Of a stretch of 60,000 nucleotides of DNA, positions 9,836-18,371 are shown in pieces. Position 1 is the stretch's first letter; each line of letters opens with the position of its first letter. The position numbers were made by a program, and so were the translations under genes. Source of the DNA: Tubulanus polymorphus (lineage: Eukaryota; Nemertea; Palaeonemertea; Tubulaniformes; Tubulanidae); assembly GCF_964204645.1 (NCBI RefSeq), contig NC_134033.1, forward strand, positions 7,414,231 through 7,474,230. Direction: 5' to 3'. The notes under the pieces were generated by a model. The model ran no database searches and was not told the origin of the DNA. It worked only from the letters and a program-made list of their open reading frames with translations.

Positions 9836-11080
9836 AGTGGGAGTTATATAAGTCCTTCTAAGATTTCTAGAATATCTAATGCTATTAAAGCAGAAAGATC
9901 ACATCATATAATTACTCATAACCCTTCAAATATTAATCCTGATGAAACTTTATACGTTAGAATCCCTCGATTAACACAAAATACTTTTTATGTTCCAAAT
10001 AGTATTTATTTATTTGCCGATATAAAAGTAACCGGTAATAATAATAATTATGTCGTTGATAATGTTGGAAGATATTTGATTAAAAAGTTAACAATAAAGA
10101 TTGGTCCAGAAACAGTTTTCTCATTAGATGATTATAATTTATTTATGCATTATAAAGATTTATGGTTAACTAAAGAAAACAGAAATAATATGATATTTCA
10201 AGGAATCCAATCAGAAAACCAAAATAAATTAAGATCAGAAGCTAATAGCGCAATATTAACAAATGATGTAGATAAATTGATAAAAAGTATATATGGAAGC
10301 AAATATAAAATTCCATTAGACTTTGAATTGATAAATAATAATGCACCTTTATATAAATACGCAATTCAAGAAGATATTATATTCGAGATAACATTTGCTC
10401 CTGTAAATGAAATTGTAATATCTAGCGTTAATAAAGATATGAGTTATAAATTATCGAATATATGTTTAGAATATGATACAGTAACTGATGAAAATATTGC
10501 TAGAACAATTCAAACTCAATACAATCAAGGATTTTCATTATTATATGATTATATTGATAAATTTAAAACTGTAACTATTAATGCAAATGATGAAATAATA
10601 AATGAGAATATTAACTTTCCTAGAAGATCTATTAAAGGTATATTAATATTTTTTACTATTGGAACGTATACTAATGGCGCAATAAATGTTGACAATTATT
10701 ATAATCCTGAAATAACAAAAGTAGAAATAACTATCGAAGGTATAGCAAATAAAATATTTTGTCAAGGAATGAGAATGATTGATCAATGGGTAGAAATTAA
10801 AAAACATTTTATGAATGAAAAAGTAAAATCATTTGAAAATTGTAACATTAATCAAATTGATTATTATACCGGTAATAAATTTGCATTATGGGTAGATTTT
10901 AGAACAACTGAAGATAATTCATTACATGGTTCTGGGAAAAAATTACAAAATACAAAAGATGGGATCCAATTATTTATGAAAAAGAAAAAGGGAATCAAAA
11001 ATTTTAAAATGCATATTTATATTATATCTGACGCACAATTAAATATTGTAAATTCACAATTAGATAGTATTCAATATTAG
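9833..11080 (+). CDS. Major capsid protein, double jelly-roll type
   Basis: 415 residues. Main shell protein of the predicted icosahedral particle. Features recalled from metazoan Polinton capsid proteins are present: an N-terminal LYVRIPRL...FVPN-like strand, NVGRYLIKKLTIKIGPETV, DLWLTKENRNNMIFQGIQ near 105-122, PRRSIKGILIFF near 265, and HGSGKKLQNTKDGIQLF near 363-379, ending in SDAQLNI. Strand-rich throughout with no membrane segment. It differs from the copy at 44479 by nine residues by eye. Intact here although several neighbours are broken. Starts in GTTAAATAAATG. Confidence 0.78.
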   Translation: MSGSYISPSKISRISNAIKAERSHHIITHNPSNINPDETLYVRIPRLTQNTFYVPNSIYLFADIKVTGNNNNYVVDNVGRYLIKKLTIKIGPETVFSLDDYNLFMHYKDLWLTKENRNNMIFQGIQSENQNKLRSEANSAILTNDVDKLIKSIYGSKYKIPLDFELINNNAPLYKYAIQEDIIFEITFAPVNEIVISSVNKDMSYKLSNICLEYDTVTDENIARTIQTQYNQGFSLLYDYIDKFKTVTINANDEIINENINFPRRSIKGILIFFTIGTYTNGAINVDNYYNPEITKVEITIEGIANKIFCQGMRMIDQWVEIKKHFMNEKVKSFENCNINQIDYYTGNKFALWVDFRTTEDNSLHGSGKKLQNTKDGIQLFMKKKKGIKNFKMHIYIISDAQLNIVNSQLDSIQY

Positions 11081-11110
11081 AAATATAAAGTTAAAATTAA
11101 GGATATATAA

Positions 11111-12238
11111 ATGAGTGGTAAAAAAACTCCTAATACTAAAGAACAATATTTAAGAAATTTATATTACAACCCTGAGAGTTCGGTTGCTTATTCTTCTACT
11201 AAAAATATATGGCGTAAAGTAAAACAAGATAAATTAGATAAGATAATCCCACAAAATTTAGTTAAATACAAAGATATAAATGAATTTATGTTAGAACAAC
11301 CAACATATACAACACATAAAAAAATTGTTAGAAAATATAAAACTCGTAAAACTATGGTAAGTTATGTAGATCAACAGTGGCAAGGAGATTTAATTGATAT
11401 GAAAAATCTTAAAAAAGATAATAATGATTATTGGTGGATATTGAATATAATTGATATTTTTAGTCGTTATGTATGGAGCTTCCCACTTTATAGAAAAGAT
11501 GCTGCACAAACATCACATGTTTTAAGAAAATTTCTTTCAGGTGGTAAACTAAAACCAGAAAAAATTCAATTTGATGATGGAAAAGAATTTGATAATTCAT
11601 TAGTTCATGGACTTTTAGATTTTCATAATATTAAATATTTTTCAACAAAATCGGATAAAAAAGCAGCAGTTGTTGAACGATTTAATAGAACATTGAGAAC
11701 AAGAATATCAAAATATTTCACAGCAAATAATACTTATAAATGGATTGATGTTTTACCAAAATTTATAGAAGGATATAATAATTCTTATCATTCTTCTATT
11801 GGAATGAAATCTATTGATGCTAGAAAACCTGAAAATGCTGAAATTGTTTGGAATAATTTATATGGAGCATTTCTTGTAGATGATTTTGGTGAACCTAAAT
11901 TTAAAGTTGGTCAAAATGTTAGAATTTCTAAGTATAAAAAGATATTTGACAAAGGATACGATCGAAATTTTACTAGAGAAATATATAAAATAAAAAAGGT
12001 AATAACAACAAAACCATATGTCTATAAATTAGAAGATTTAGATGGTGAAGAAGTTGATGGATATTTTTATGAAGAAGAATTAAGTTTAACTACTGAAAAT
12101 CTAGAACAAGAATATAAAATTGAAAAAGTACTAAAAACAAAAACTGTTAAAAGAAAAAAATATTCTTTAGTAAAATGGGTTGGATGGCCAGATAAATTTA
12201 ATGAATGGATATTATCAAGTAAAATTAAAAATATATAA
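11111..12238 (+). CDS. Retroviral-type integrase with C-terminal chromodomain
   Basis: 375 residues. Joins the element's ends to host DNA, leaving 6-bp duplications. The DDE core is visible: D93 in QGDLIDM, D155 in IQFDDGKEF and E189 in VVERFNRTL. An SH3-like domain (VGQNVRISKYKKIF...) follows near 265, and the last 55 residues form a chromodomain (YKIEKVLKTK...KYSLVKWVGW...NEWILSSKI), which would target chromatin. No N-terminal zinc-binding HHCC module was found. Intact. The stop TAA is immediately followed by the ATPase ATG. The homologue in Polinton 2 lies on the other strand. Confidence 0.93.
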   Translation: MSGKKTPNTKEQYLRNLYYNPESSVAYSSTKNIWRKVKQDKLDKIIPQNLVKYKDINEFMLEQPTYTTHKKIVRKYKTRKTMVSYVDQQWQGDLIDMKNLKKDNNDYWWILNIIDIFSRYVWSFPLYRKDAAQTSHVLRKFLSGGKLKPEKIQFDDGKEFDNSLVHGLLDFHNIKYFSTKSDKKAAVVERFNRTLRTRISKYFTANNTYKWIDVLPKFIEGYNNSYHSSIGMKSIDARKPENAEIVWNNLYGAFLVDDFGEPKFKVGQNVRISKYKKIFDKGYDRNFTREIYKIKKVITTKPYVYKLEDLDGEEVDGYFYEEELSLTTENLEQEYKIEKVLKTKTVKRKKYSLVKWVGWPDKFNEWILSSKIKNI

Positions 12239-12847
12239 ATGAATAAGGAATTATTCATATTTGAGCCTCATAATATGTTAATTTCTGGTGTAACAAATTG
12301 TGGAAAAACTTATTTTATATTACATTTATTAGAAACTGTTTATGAAAACTATTTTGATAATATAGTATTATTTTTTCCAACATATGAATTTAATCAAACT
12401 TATGATAGAAATATTACTAGAAATAATAAATTTATTATATTAGATCCTAAAACAGTAAAAGAAAATTTAGATAATTGTATAAAAATAGCAATTGATATTT
12501 ATAAAGGATCAAATACATTATTCATTATAGATGATTGTGCTAATCTACATGATTCAAAAGTTAGAGAAAGTGAGTTATGTTATTTAGCTTTTTCTGGTAG
12601 ACATTTTGGGATAACAACATGGGTTTTAAATCAAAAATATAATTCAATTGTTAAAGACTTTAGAGAAAACATTAGATTTCTAGTTTTATTCTACAATAAA
12701 GATAGAAAATCAATGAAAAATGCACTTGAGGAAAATGATATTATTCCACATGATTTACATAATGAATATATGGATAAGTTGAAAAATATTAAAAGATCAA
12801 AATTACTATTTAGATTACAACACCCATTTAAATATGAATTTATTTAA
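12239..12847 (+). CDS. A32-like DNA-packaging ATPase
   Basis: 202 residues of the FtsK/HerA-related family that pumps genome DNA into capsids. Walker A is GVTNCGKT at residues 17-24, and Walker B is TLFIIDDCAN near 95-104. The motif SGRHFGITTWVLNQKYN follows, like the sensor region of A32 proteins. The ATG directly follows the integrase stop within ATATATAAATG. Closely similar to the minus-strand gene at 46931-47542. Intact. Confidence 0.87.
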   Translation: MNKELFIFEPHNMLISGVTNCGKTYFILHLLETVYENYFDNIVLFFPTYEFNQTYDRNITRNNKFIILDPKTVKENLDNCIKIAIDIYKGSNTLFIIDDCANLHDSKVRESELCYLAFSGRHFGITTWVLNQKYNSIVKDFRENIRFLVLFYNKDRKSMKNALEENDIIPHDLHNEYMDKLKNIKRSKLLFRLQHPFKYEFI

Positions 12848-13131
12848 ATTCAACTAGCTTGTTAATCTAGTTGAATTCTAGTTATTGGTAGTTGTAACAA
12901 AAATCAAATAGATTTAACAATATTTTAACTAGCTTGTTAATCTAGTTTAATTCTAGTTACATTCTAATTGAATTCTAGTTGTTAGTAGTTGAAACAAAAA
13001 TCAACTAGATTTAACAAGAAATAAACAAAAACACTAATATTTCAACTAGCTTGTTAATCTAGTTGAATTCTAGTTACATTCTAGTTAAATTCTAGTTGCA
13101 ACATCACACAATTAATTTTTTTGTTATATAA
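12848..13131. repeat. Non-coding repeats built on ACTAG/CTAGTT
   Basis: About 280 bases without a gene. ACTAGCTTGTTAATCTAGTT occurs three times (near 12853, 12929, 13044), each followed by GAATTCTAGTT-like copies, with inverted CTAG cores. A shorter version of the same theme (ACTAGCTAGTT, GAATTCTAGT) stands at the equivalent place in Polinton 2 (49610-49790). It could be a replication or packaging site or an intergenic spacer; nothing proves a role. Confidence 0.7.
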
Positions 13132-13737
13132 ATGGTAGGTGAAAAGAAAATAAAATCTAAAAATGGTGATGTTCCAATTGAAAAAACTTTAGATGATTTA
13201 GGAATAACAGAAACAAAATTAATTCCAGATGATGGTGCTTTAAATAATGTTACAACAAATAATAATTATGAATATTATCTTTATTGTAAACATCAATTAG
13301 AAATATTAATAGCATCTGGAAAATGTAAAAATTTTGTTAGTAAAAATTTAACTTATAATGAATTAGACACAATGAAATCAGATGAAATTATTAGATTATT
13401 TAAGATTTATGAAGCCGCGAGAACAGCTAGAATTAATGACGCGATATCAGAAAATGTAGTAAAAGGTTATAGTAAATTATGTAATTATATACTACCAATT
13501 GAAGATGAAAATAGATTATATTCTGATTTAAAAAATGATTATTTAGTTATGACTGAATTAAATAAATGGATTGGATATTTATCATTTCAATTAGGTGGAT
13601 TTATGACATTATTATCAACTGGAGTTATAACATTTTCAAATATTGAAAGTAAAAATATTTCTATAATAAATGAGCGAGGTGAAAGAAGTGAAGGAATTAA
13701 TTGTGAAGAAAAAACCGAGAACTCAGAAACAAATTGA
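13132..13737 (+). CDS. Conserved Polinton protein with one membrane segment (201 residues)
   Basis: A helical soluble part containing YEYYLYCKHQLEILIASGK and KIYEAARTARINDAIS, then an apolar segment (WIGYLSFQLGGFMTLLSTGVITF, about 147-169) and a charged tail. The homologue at 48979-49581 keeps the same order with many substitutions. Function unknown. It overlaps the next gene by 68 bases. The start is in TTTTTTTGTTATATAAATG. Confidence 0.75.
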   Translation: MVGEKKIKSKNGDVPIEKTLDDLGITETKLIPDDGALNNVTTNNNYEYYLYCKHQLEILIASGKCKNFVSKNLTYNELDTMKSDEIIRLFKIYEAARTARINDAISENVVKGYSKLCNYILPIEDENRLYSDLKNDYLVMTELNKWIGYLSFQLGGFMTLLSTGVITFSNIESKNISIINERGERSEGINCEEKTENSETN

Positions 13738-14047
13738 ATGGTCTCGACAATTAGGAATTAAATCACAAGAATATAAAAAAGCTGTAAAAGAAAAAATAAG
13801 TAGTAAAAATGTTAATAAAAATTGTGAAAATATTGTTATTTCTACTCCTTCTGATAGTAGAATATTTGATAAATATTTATATTTTACAGTTGGATTTGTA
13901 ATTGTATTCATTTTGATTGGGTGTAATTGGTATAAGAAATCAAATAAAATTCATGATATTAGTAATTCTGAACCAACTGCTATCAAAAATGAAAGTACTT
14001 CTGAAATTTCAAAATTGACAATAAAAAAAAATGGATTAATATTTTAG
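13670..14047 (+). CDS. Small basic protein with membrane segment (125 residues)
   Basis: The basic N-terminal part has the pattern KKPRTQKQIEWSRQLGIKS, shared with KKARSEKQIKWARELGKRS in the Polinton 2 homologue (48621-48986), followed by a membrane helix (LYFTVGFVIVFILIGCNWY) and a polar tail. The start ATAATAAATG lies within the preceding gene in another frame, so the two are translated from overlapping DNA. Similar basic plus membrane proteins recur in animal Polintons by recollection. Function unknown. Confidence 0.68.
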   Translation: MSEVKEVKELIVKKKPRTQKQIEWSRQLGIKSQEYKKAVKEKISSKNVNKNCENIVISTPSDSRIFDKYLYFTVGFVIVFILIGCNWYKKSNKIHDISNSEPTAIKNESTSEISKLTIKKNGLIF

Positions 14048-14214
14048 AAAAAAAGCAAAAAAAAATAATTTTTTTTTAATTAATTGAATATTAATTGAAT
14101 ATTAATTGAATATCTCACTACTTTTGTCTATCTATGAGGAGCAATTAAATTGTCCAGATAAGTCATTTCGGATTCTAGATATTCATTATTTTTATTAATT
14201 TATTTTTTTTAAAC
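14048..14214. repeat. AT-rich spacer with short tandem repeat
   Basis: Contains three copies of ATTAATTGAAT in tandem (14078-14113) between two convergent genes; no gene seen. Confidence 0.6.
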
Positions 14215-14540
14215 TTAATCAACAATTTCTAAATCATGATGACCGTCTTCATTTTTTCCATGATAGATTATTTTAAATCCTTCTAAATCTTTTAATTCCT
14301 CTGTACTCAATGAAACCCATTTATCAGGTAAAAATACTTTAAATTCTCGCGATGTACTAACATTACAGTAACTTAAATTAGCTGATACTTTCTCTCCATA
14401 TTTAGTTTTTATCTTTTCTAATTTCAATATTTTATGTTCAATTTCTTTTGTAACATCAACTAACTTTTTTATTTCAAATTGTTTTTTGCTGGTTTTATTC
14501 TGTTATTTATTGTTGCTAAGAATGCTTTTCTATCTCCCAT
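14215..14540 (-). pseudogene. Small OB-fold-like protein, frameshifted
   Basis: The last 70 residues (14215-14427) match the C-terminal half of the intact 113-residue protein at 39060-39401 (VFLPDKW..LSTEEL...YHGKNEDGHHDLEI against TYLPDRFHRLSSEDL...YKGKNEKGHHEIDF). Upstream, an ATG at 14538-14540 in TAATAAATG starts about 20 residues that resemble the other copy's start, then one base is missing near 14490 and the frame is lost. The total of 326 nt fits a 1-base deletion. The strand-rich pattern around a YG.K..L core recalls OB-fold ssDNA-binding proteins, which is a guess. It sits at the right end here but between polymerase and penton in Polinton 2. Confidence 0.65.
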
Positions 14541-14565
14541 TTATTAGGGAAAAAAATTACTTGTG

Positions 14566-14627
14566 GTGATGAGTGGGGTGTTTCGCCCTCACGCCCTCTG
14601 GCCTGAAAACGCCATCTTCCAATTACT
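14566..14627. repeat. Probable right terminus of Polinton 1
   Basis: TCTGGCCTGAAAACGCC...CCAATTACT parallels the outer right end of Polinton 2 (TTTGGCCTGAAAGCCC...CCTATTACT), both ending ATTACT. Downstream DNA is no longer the AT-rich Polinton type. The left end is outside the window, so the target duplication cannot be checked (candidate TGTATC at 14628-14633). Confidence 0.45.
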
Positions 14628-15061
14628 TGTATCATCAGGAATATATGTAGAGATGCCGCGTTGGATCCAAATATTTGATATCAAAAAACTGACAAGGAGT
14701 TTAACTATTGTAAACTTTATTCAGACTTAAATCATTTTCCCATCATCAGAAACACAACAATTGAGTGAATATATTTTGCATATGGTTGACAAAGAAACTA
14801 TGTCGCCCTTCAGCCAAGTTCCCTCAGAATCACTATCACAGCTGATCCTTTTCCTTACCTACAAAATTAATAAGTATCAATTCAGTAGTGGCTATTTGAA
14901 TTCCGAGTAATATCAGCGGATTAATTCGATACTAACAGCAATTAATGTCTTTTCTTCGGTCTTTAAATTTCCGTTTGTTTGCTGATTACATTTATGATTC
15001 ATAGATTATCAGCTGATTTACTGTAATCGATCATTCCAGTGCGATTTTGATATTACTCTTA
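14628..15061. other. Intervening DNA, no gene seen
   Basis: About 430 bases between Polinton 1 and the Harbinger end. Mixed composition, no open frame of note and no strong repeat. Confidence 0.5.
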
Positions 15062-15184
15062 AGGCGTTTTTATGAGCATGCGTACTCGATTCCGAGTACG
15101 TATTTCGATTACCTGCCGGGTAAGACCGAGTACATACCCGGGTAGCCAGTTCCCATAAACGCACCTGAGTATGCACCCAGTGTT
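15062..15184 (+). repeat. Harbinger terminal region with repeated CCGAGTA / TACCCGGGTA
   Basis: AGGCGTTTTTATGAGCATG followed by several short motifs (CCGAGTA, TACCCGGGTA, CCCATAAACGC). In inverted orientation the same motifs fill 57790-57961. These are probable subterminal transposase binding sites by analogy. Confidence 0.6.
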
Positions 15185-15189
15185 TCAAA

Positions 15190-16569
15190 ATGGCGGCAAC
15201 TTCGCACGAGGAGAGGCAACGACAACGAAGAAAATTAGCAGTTACTCTTGCACTTGATGTTTCACTCGAGAGCGGCATTCAACATGCAGTTAATTTATAC
15301 GGGACAATTCAATCGAAAATGTTGAACGGATCGGAGGAAGCCTACCTTTATGATGAATTTATGAAATATGCCAAGGATCGAAATGTATGTCGAGTAGATA
15401 TTTATTTAACAACAACAGTTCCACGGTACTCGGACGAAGATTTCCGCAAGAGATTTCGTATGAACAGAGAGACTTTCCATCGTTTTTCAGAATACGTTTC
15501 TCCTAACATCGATACAGAAAATGAAATCAATGACTACAAAATAACTATACCAAAGGATACACAGTTGTAGGTGTTCATACATTATGCGGCAACAACGGAC
15601 TCGTTGATCAGAATAGCTGATCTCTATGGGATATGCGAAGCGTCAGAATTCAACATCGTTGGTAAGTATTTTTAACAAATAGTCTAATATTATATTCAAC
15701 CTATAAGCTGCTATTCCTAAATTTTTTTGGTTGAATTTTCAGGACTCATATCCACGATTTTGGTGAAGTATGTGATGGAAAAGGTAGTAACATGGCCCAA
15801 GGGAGAATATGCAGCTACAGTGATGGAGGGTTTCGAACAGAAGAAAGGCTTTCCGAAAGTAATTGGCGCAGTTGAAGGTACCCATATTCCCATAAAGACA
15901 CCAACAGATAGCCCGGAGGTTTATATCAACAGAAAAAAGTTTCATTCTTTGAATGTATGCGCCGTTTGCGATCATCAGTACAAATTTACGCAGGTTTATG
16001 TAGGATGGCCTGGTTCCAGCCACGATGCCCGTGTCTTTAATAACTGCCCGATAAGCATTACTGCAGAGCGTCAGGATAATCGTCAAGCAATATTTCCGCA
16101 GAATTCGCATCTTCTCGGTGACTCGGCTTATGAACTCAGAGAATATGTAATGGTACCGTTCAAAGATACAGGTGGTTTAACAAGAAATCAAAAGGATTAT
16201 AATTTCAAACACAGCGTTACTCGTGTTCCGATTGAAAATGCCTTTGGCATCTTGAAAGGGCGTTTAAGAAGACTGAAGTATGTTAATATGCACTATATGG
16301 AAAGACTTGTGACATTTGTTACTAGTTGTTTTGTTCTACACAACATCTGCCTCGAGACTGGCGATACATTAGAAGATCGGTTTTTAGAATTTGGAATGAA
16401 TTTGCAACATAACCATGATATGCATGAAATATATATCGCTAATATGGCTAACAGGCCATCAGCAGTAGGCAAGAGACAAGCACAATATCAGTTCTTTTGT
16501 CCACATTTGGCTAGGCTAAATTATATCATGCTTGAACAGTCTGTACAGAACCATTTTGTAGCATTTTAG
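15190..16569 (+). pseudogene. Harbinger DDE transposase, one nonsense codon
   Basis: Two exons: 15190-15661 and 15743-16569, with donor GTAAGT and acceptor TTTTCAG; both exons fit in phase. About 430 residues. Exon 1 has a charged helical region (DFRKRFRMNRETFHRFSEYV). Exon 2 carries the nuclease: VIGAVEGTHIPI (first acidic residue is Glu where Asp is usual), GWPGSSHDARVF (second Asp), GDSAYELREYVMVPF, and RVPIENAFGILKGRLRRL (Glu). A TAG at 15568-15570 interrupts exon 1, with the frame continuing to the splice site. The ATG in AAAATGGCGG closely follows the element end. HARBI1-like. Probably inactive. Confidence 0.85.
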
Positions 16570-17004
16570 CAGTATACAGCTGCCTCGAGTAAATTTGAAA
16601 TATACATGTAGATCAGCAATGGAAATCAGTGTTATGTTTTAGTCTTTAGGGATGGCGTTATAACAAACTCTATTGTATGAGATTTTAGTGAGTTTGATTA
16701 ATCTAATACTGAGAGTAGAAATACCAGTTTATGTGTAGTTAAATCTTTATCACTGACACTACAAACGGTAACAAAATATTCTAACCCATAGAATATTACT
16801 ACGTACAAATTGAGATTATGTATAAGATATAGATTTAAGTTACCATTAGTCCCAAGTGGGCTAAAAATGATAAAACTTGACATATCCTGTCATAAGCAGT
16901 GAAATAAACTTTCAAAAACAGCTTGCTTCATAATAATAATTATAAGTGCTTCGCTAAATAAACAGATTTGCAGAGTAGAATATGCATTATCAAATGAGAA
17001 GACA
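16570..17004. other. Harbinger inter-gene region
   Basis: About 430 bases between the convergent transposase and Myb-like genes. It holds a short relic AGTCCCAAGTGGGCT (16848-16862), which is the end motif of the repeat at 30756-31269. Otherwise nothing recognised. Confidence 0.55.
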
Positions 17005-17556
17005 TTATAATTTGTTGATCAATTCTTTCAGTAATCCGATTTTTTCTTCCTCAGAATTTTCTAGAATCTCACGTTGCTTCCTCATTTCATCCAGTAATCT
17101 TTGATTTTCTAATCGACGTTGATTTTCATTTTCTCGGATCACTTTTAGTACTTCACTCTGTCTGTTGGAAAGACGCGGTTTTTTTCCTCTTTTGGAGGTA
17201 CGTTTGTCCATACATTTATCAACCTCGCTCCCTTCATACGAGGATAGTTCTTGAAATGTTTGATTACGCGATGTCGATGTTTGATTACGCGATGTCGAGG
17301 TAGCTGCAGTATCACGATTCATGTCCGGTAACATTTACGCATAAAGGTCTCGAATTAGGTTTACAACCTAAATAACCATCCAATTCATCAAAATATGGAC
17401 ATGATTTTGGGTCCCTACCCGTACTGTTGTTATGGTCCCGTACTTTTCTATACGCTTATAAAATGTTCCCCCATTTATTTTTTTATTTGCTCCCAGGTGA
17501 AGAAATATCCTGATTCACTAATTTCAATTGCAATCTGCTGCCACAATGTTTTTTCT
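17005..17556 (-). pseudogene. Harbinger Myb/SANT-like partner protein, 3' part, degraded
   Basis: Harbinger elements need this DNA-binding partner to bring the transposase to the nucleus and the ends. On the minus strand the reading starts beside the Gypsy insertion with LWQQIAIEISESGYFFTWEQI, shifts frame at a run of A near 17477, continues as NKWGNIL, meets a stop, then AYRKVRDHNN and SCPYFDELDGYLG, shifts again near 17335, and ends as the 109-residue frame 17005-17334 with a basic segment (KRTSKRGKKPRLSNR) and a coiled coil. The Trp spacing and the PYFDELDGYLG stretch are typical of this partner family. The upstream part lies beyond the Gypsy element at 25545-26191. Confidence 0.7.
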
Positions 17557-17564
17557 TTGTTTTA

Positions 17565-18124
17565 TGTGAACGCCCTACTCCTCCACCGATCGTGAGGGGT
17601 AATCAGGGTTCGAACACGTAATTTTAATTATTCGATTCGACAGTCCGACGATTCGCTGGTATCTCGTCGCAGCGGCTTTGTTGGGGTGTACAGCCTTGGC
17701 TCCAACCACCAGTAGAAAAGAAATTACTCCACGGCCTCTCCAACAACCTGCGACAAACAATATTTCATAAATAGCCAAATATTTATTCATTCATCAACAG
17801 TTAGGTAAGTTACCGCCATTCGCGGAATCAATACGATGAATGACCACACTTATACAACATATTCTTTTAACATCAATACACATTTAACAATGCATTCATA
17901 CAAACAAGAACCCGACTCACCTGCGACAAACAATATTTCATAAATAGCCAAATATTTATTCATTCATCAACAGTTAGGTAAGTTACCGCCATTCGCGGAA
18001 TCAATACGATGAATGACCACACAAACCCACAACCAGAACATAACCGAGAGGGCGCCACAGGCTGGAGTGTCGTTCAGAAAACAAAAGATTACTCAACCAA
18101 TGTCATCTATGAATGTCTGTCACA
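17565..18124 (-). repeat. 3' LTR of the Gypsy element
   Basis: TGTGAACG...CTGTCACA, 560 bp. Contains an internal direct duplication of 103 bp (17747-17849 and 17920-18022), present in both LTRs. A purine-rich tract (GGGGGAG on the minus strand) abuts it at 18125-18133. Confidence 0.93.
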
Positions 18125-18371
18125 TACTCCCCCAAGCCGTAAAATATCGTCCTCGATATCTCAAAGTGTATCTGAACAAATCGTACACGAACTGGGACAG
18201 CATAAGAAGAAGAATAAAATGTCAAGGCCAACAACAACTGATTTCAGCAGTCAACCACATGATACAATAAACGATACAACAACACGTTCCCTCCCCCCTT
18301 TTTTTTGATAGTTTTTTTAATTTTCTTCTTATATCATATTGCATATACTAAACGAGTTTACATGCTACACT
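18125..18371 (-). other. 3' untranslated part of the Gypsy element
   Basis: Short region between the pol stop and the 3' LTR; on the minus strand it has a long purine tract (A8 G6 and AGGGA, about 18287-18307) and no gene. The terminal polypurine tract proper is likely the G-rich run next to the LTR. Confidence 0.5.

Larger units (their letters stand above)
1..14627 (+). mobile_element. Polinton/Maverick 1, left end outside the window
   Basis: AT-rich block holding the Polinton hallmark set: protein-primed type DNA polymerase B, retroviral-type integrase with chromodomain, A32-like packaging ATPase, double jelly-roll major capsid protein and penton-like protein. Most genes are on the plus strand. 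The polymerase frame is open to base 2, so the element starts left of the window. The right end is placed at 14627 because the last bases (GGCCTGAAA...ATTACT) resemble the outer end of Polinton 2. Four genes carry breaks (polymerase, penton, the coiled-coil membrane gene at 8386, and the OB-like gene at 14215), so this copy is not autonomous. No adenovirus-type protease was recognised. Confidence 0.85.
15062..17564 (+). mobile_element. PIF/Harbinger transposon, left part
   Basis: Begins with AGGCGTTTTTATG directly after TTA (15059-15061), the 3-bp target preferred by Harbinger elements. It contains the typical pair of genes: a DDE transposase (plus strand, one intron) and a Myb-like partner (minus strand). 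It is interrupted at 17565 by a Gypsy retrotransposon and resumes at 25545. The matching opposite end (CATAAAAACGCCT then TTA) is found only at 57949-57964; see findings. Confidence 0.75.

Noticed and set aside
14570-14633. TGTATC as proven target duplication of Polinton 1
   Set aside because: The left end is outside the window, so no partner can be seen.
15739-16110. Minus-strand frame of 123 residues
   Set aside because: Opposite-strand shadow of the Harbinger transposase exon 2.
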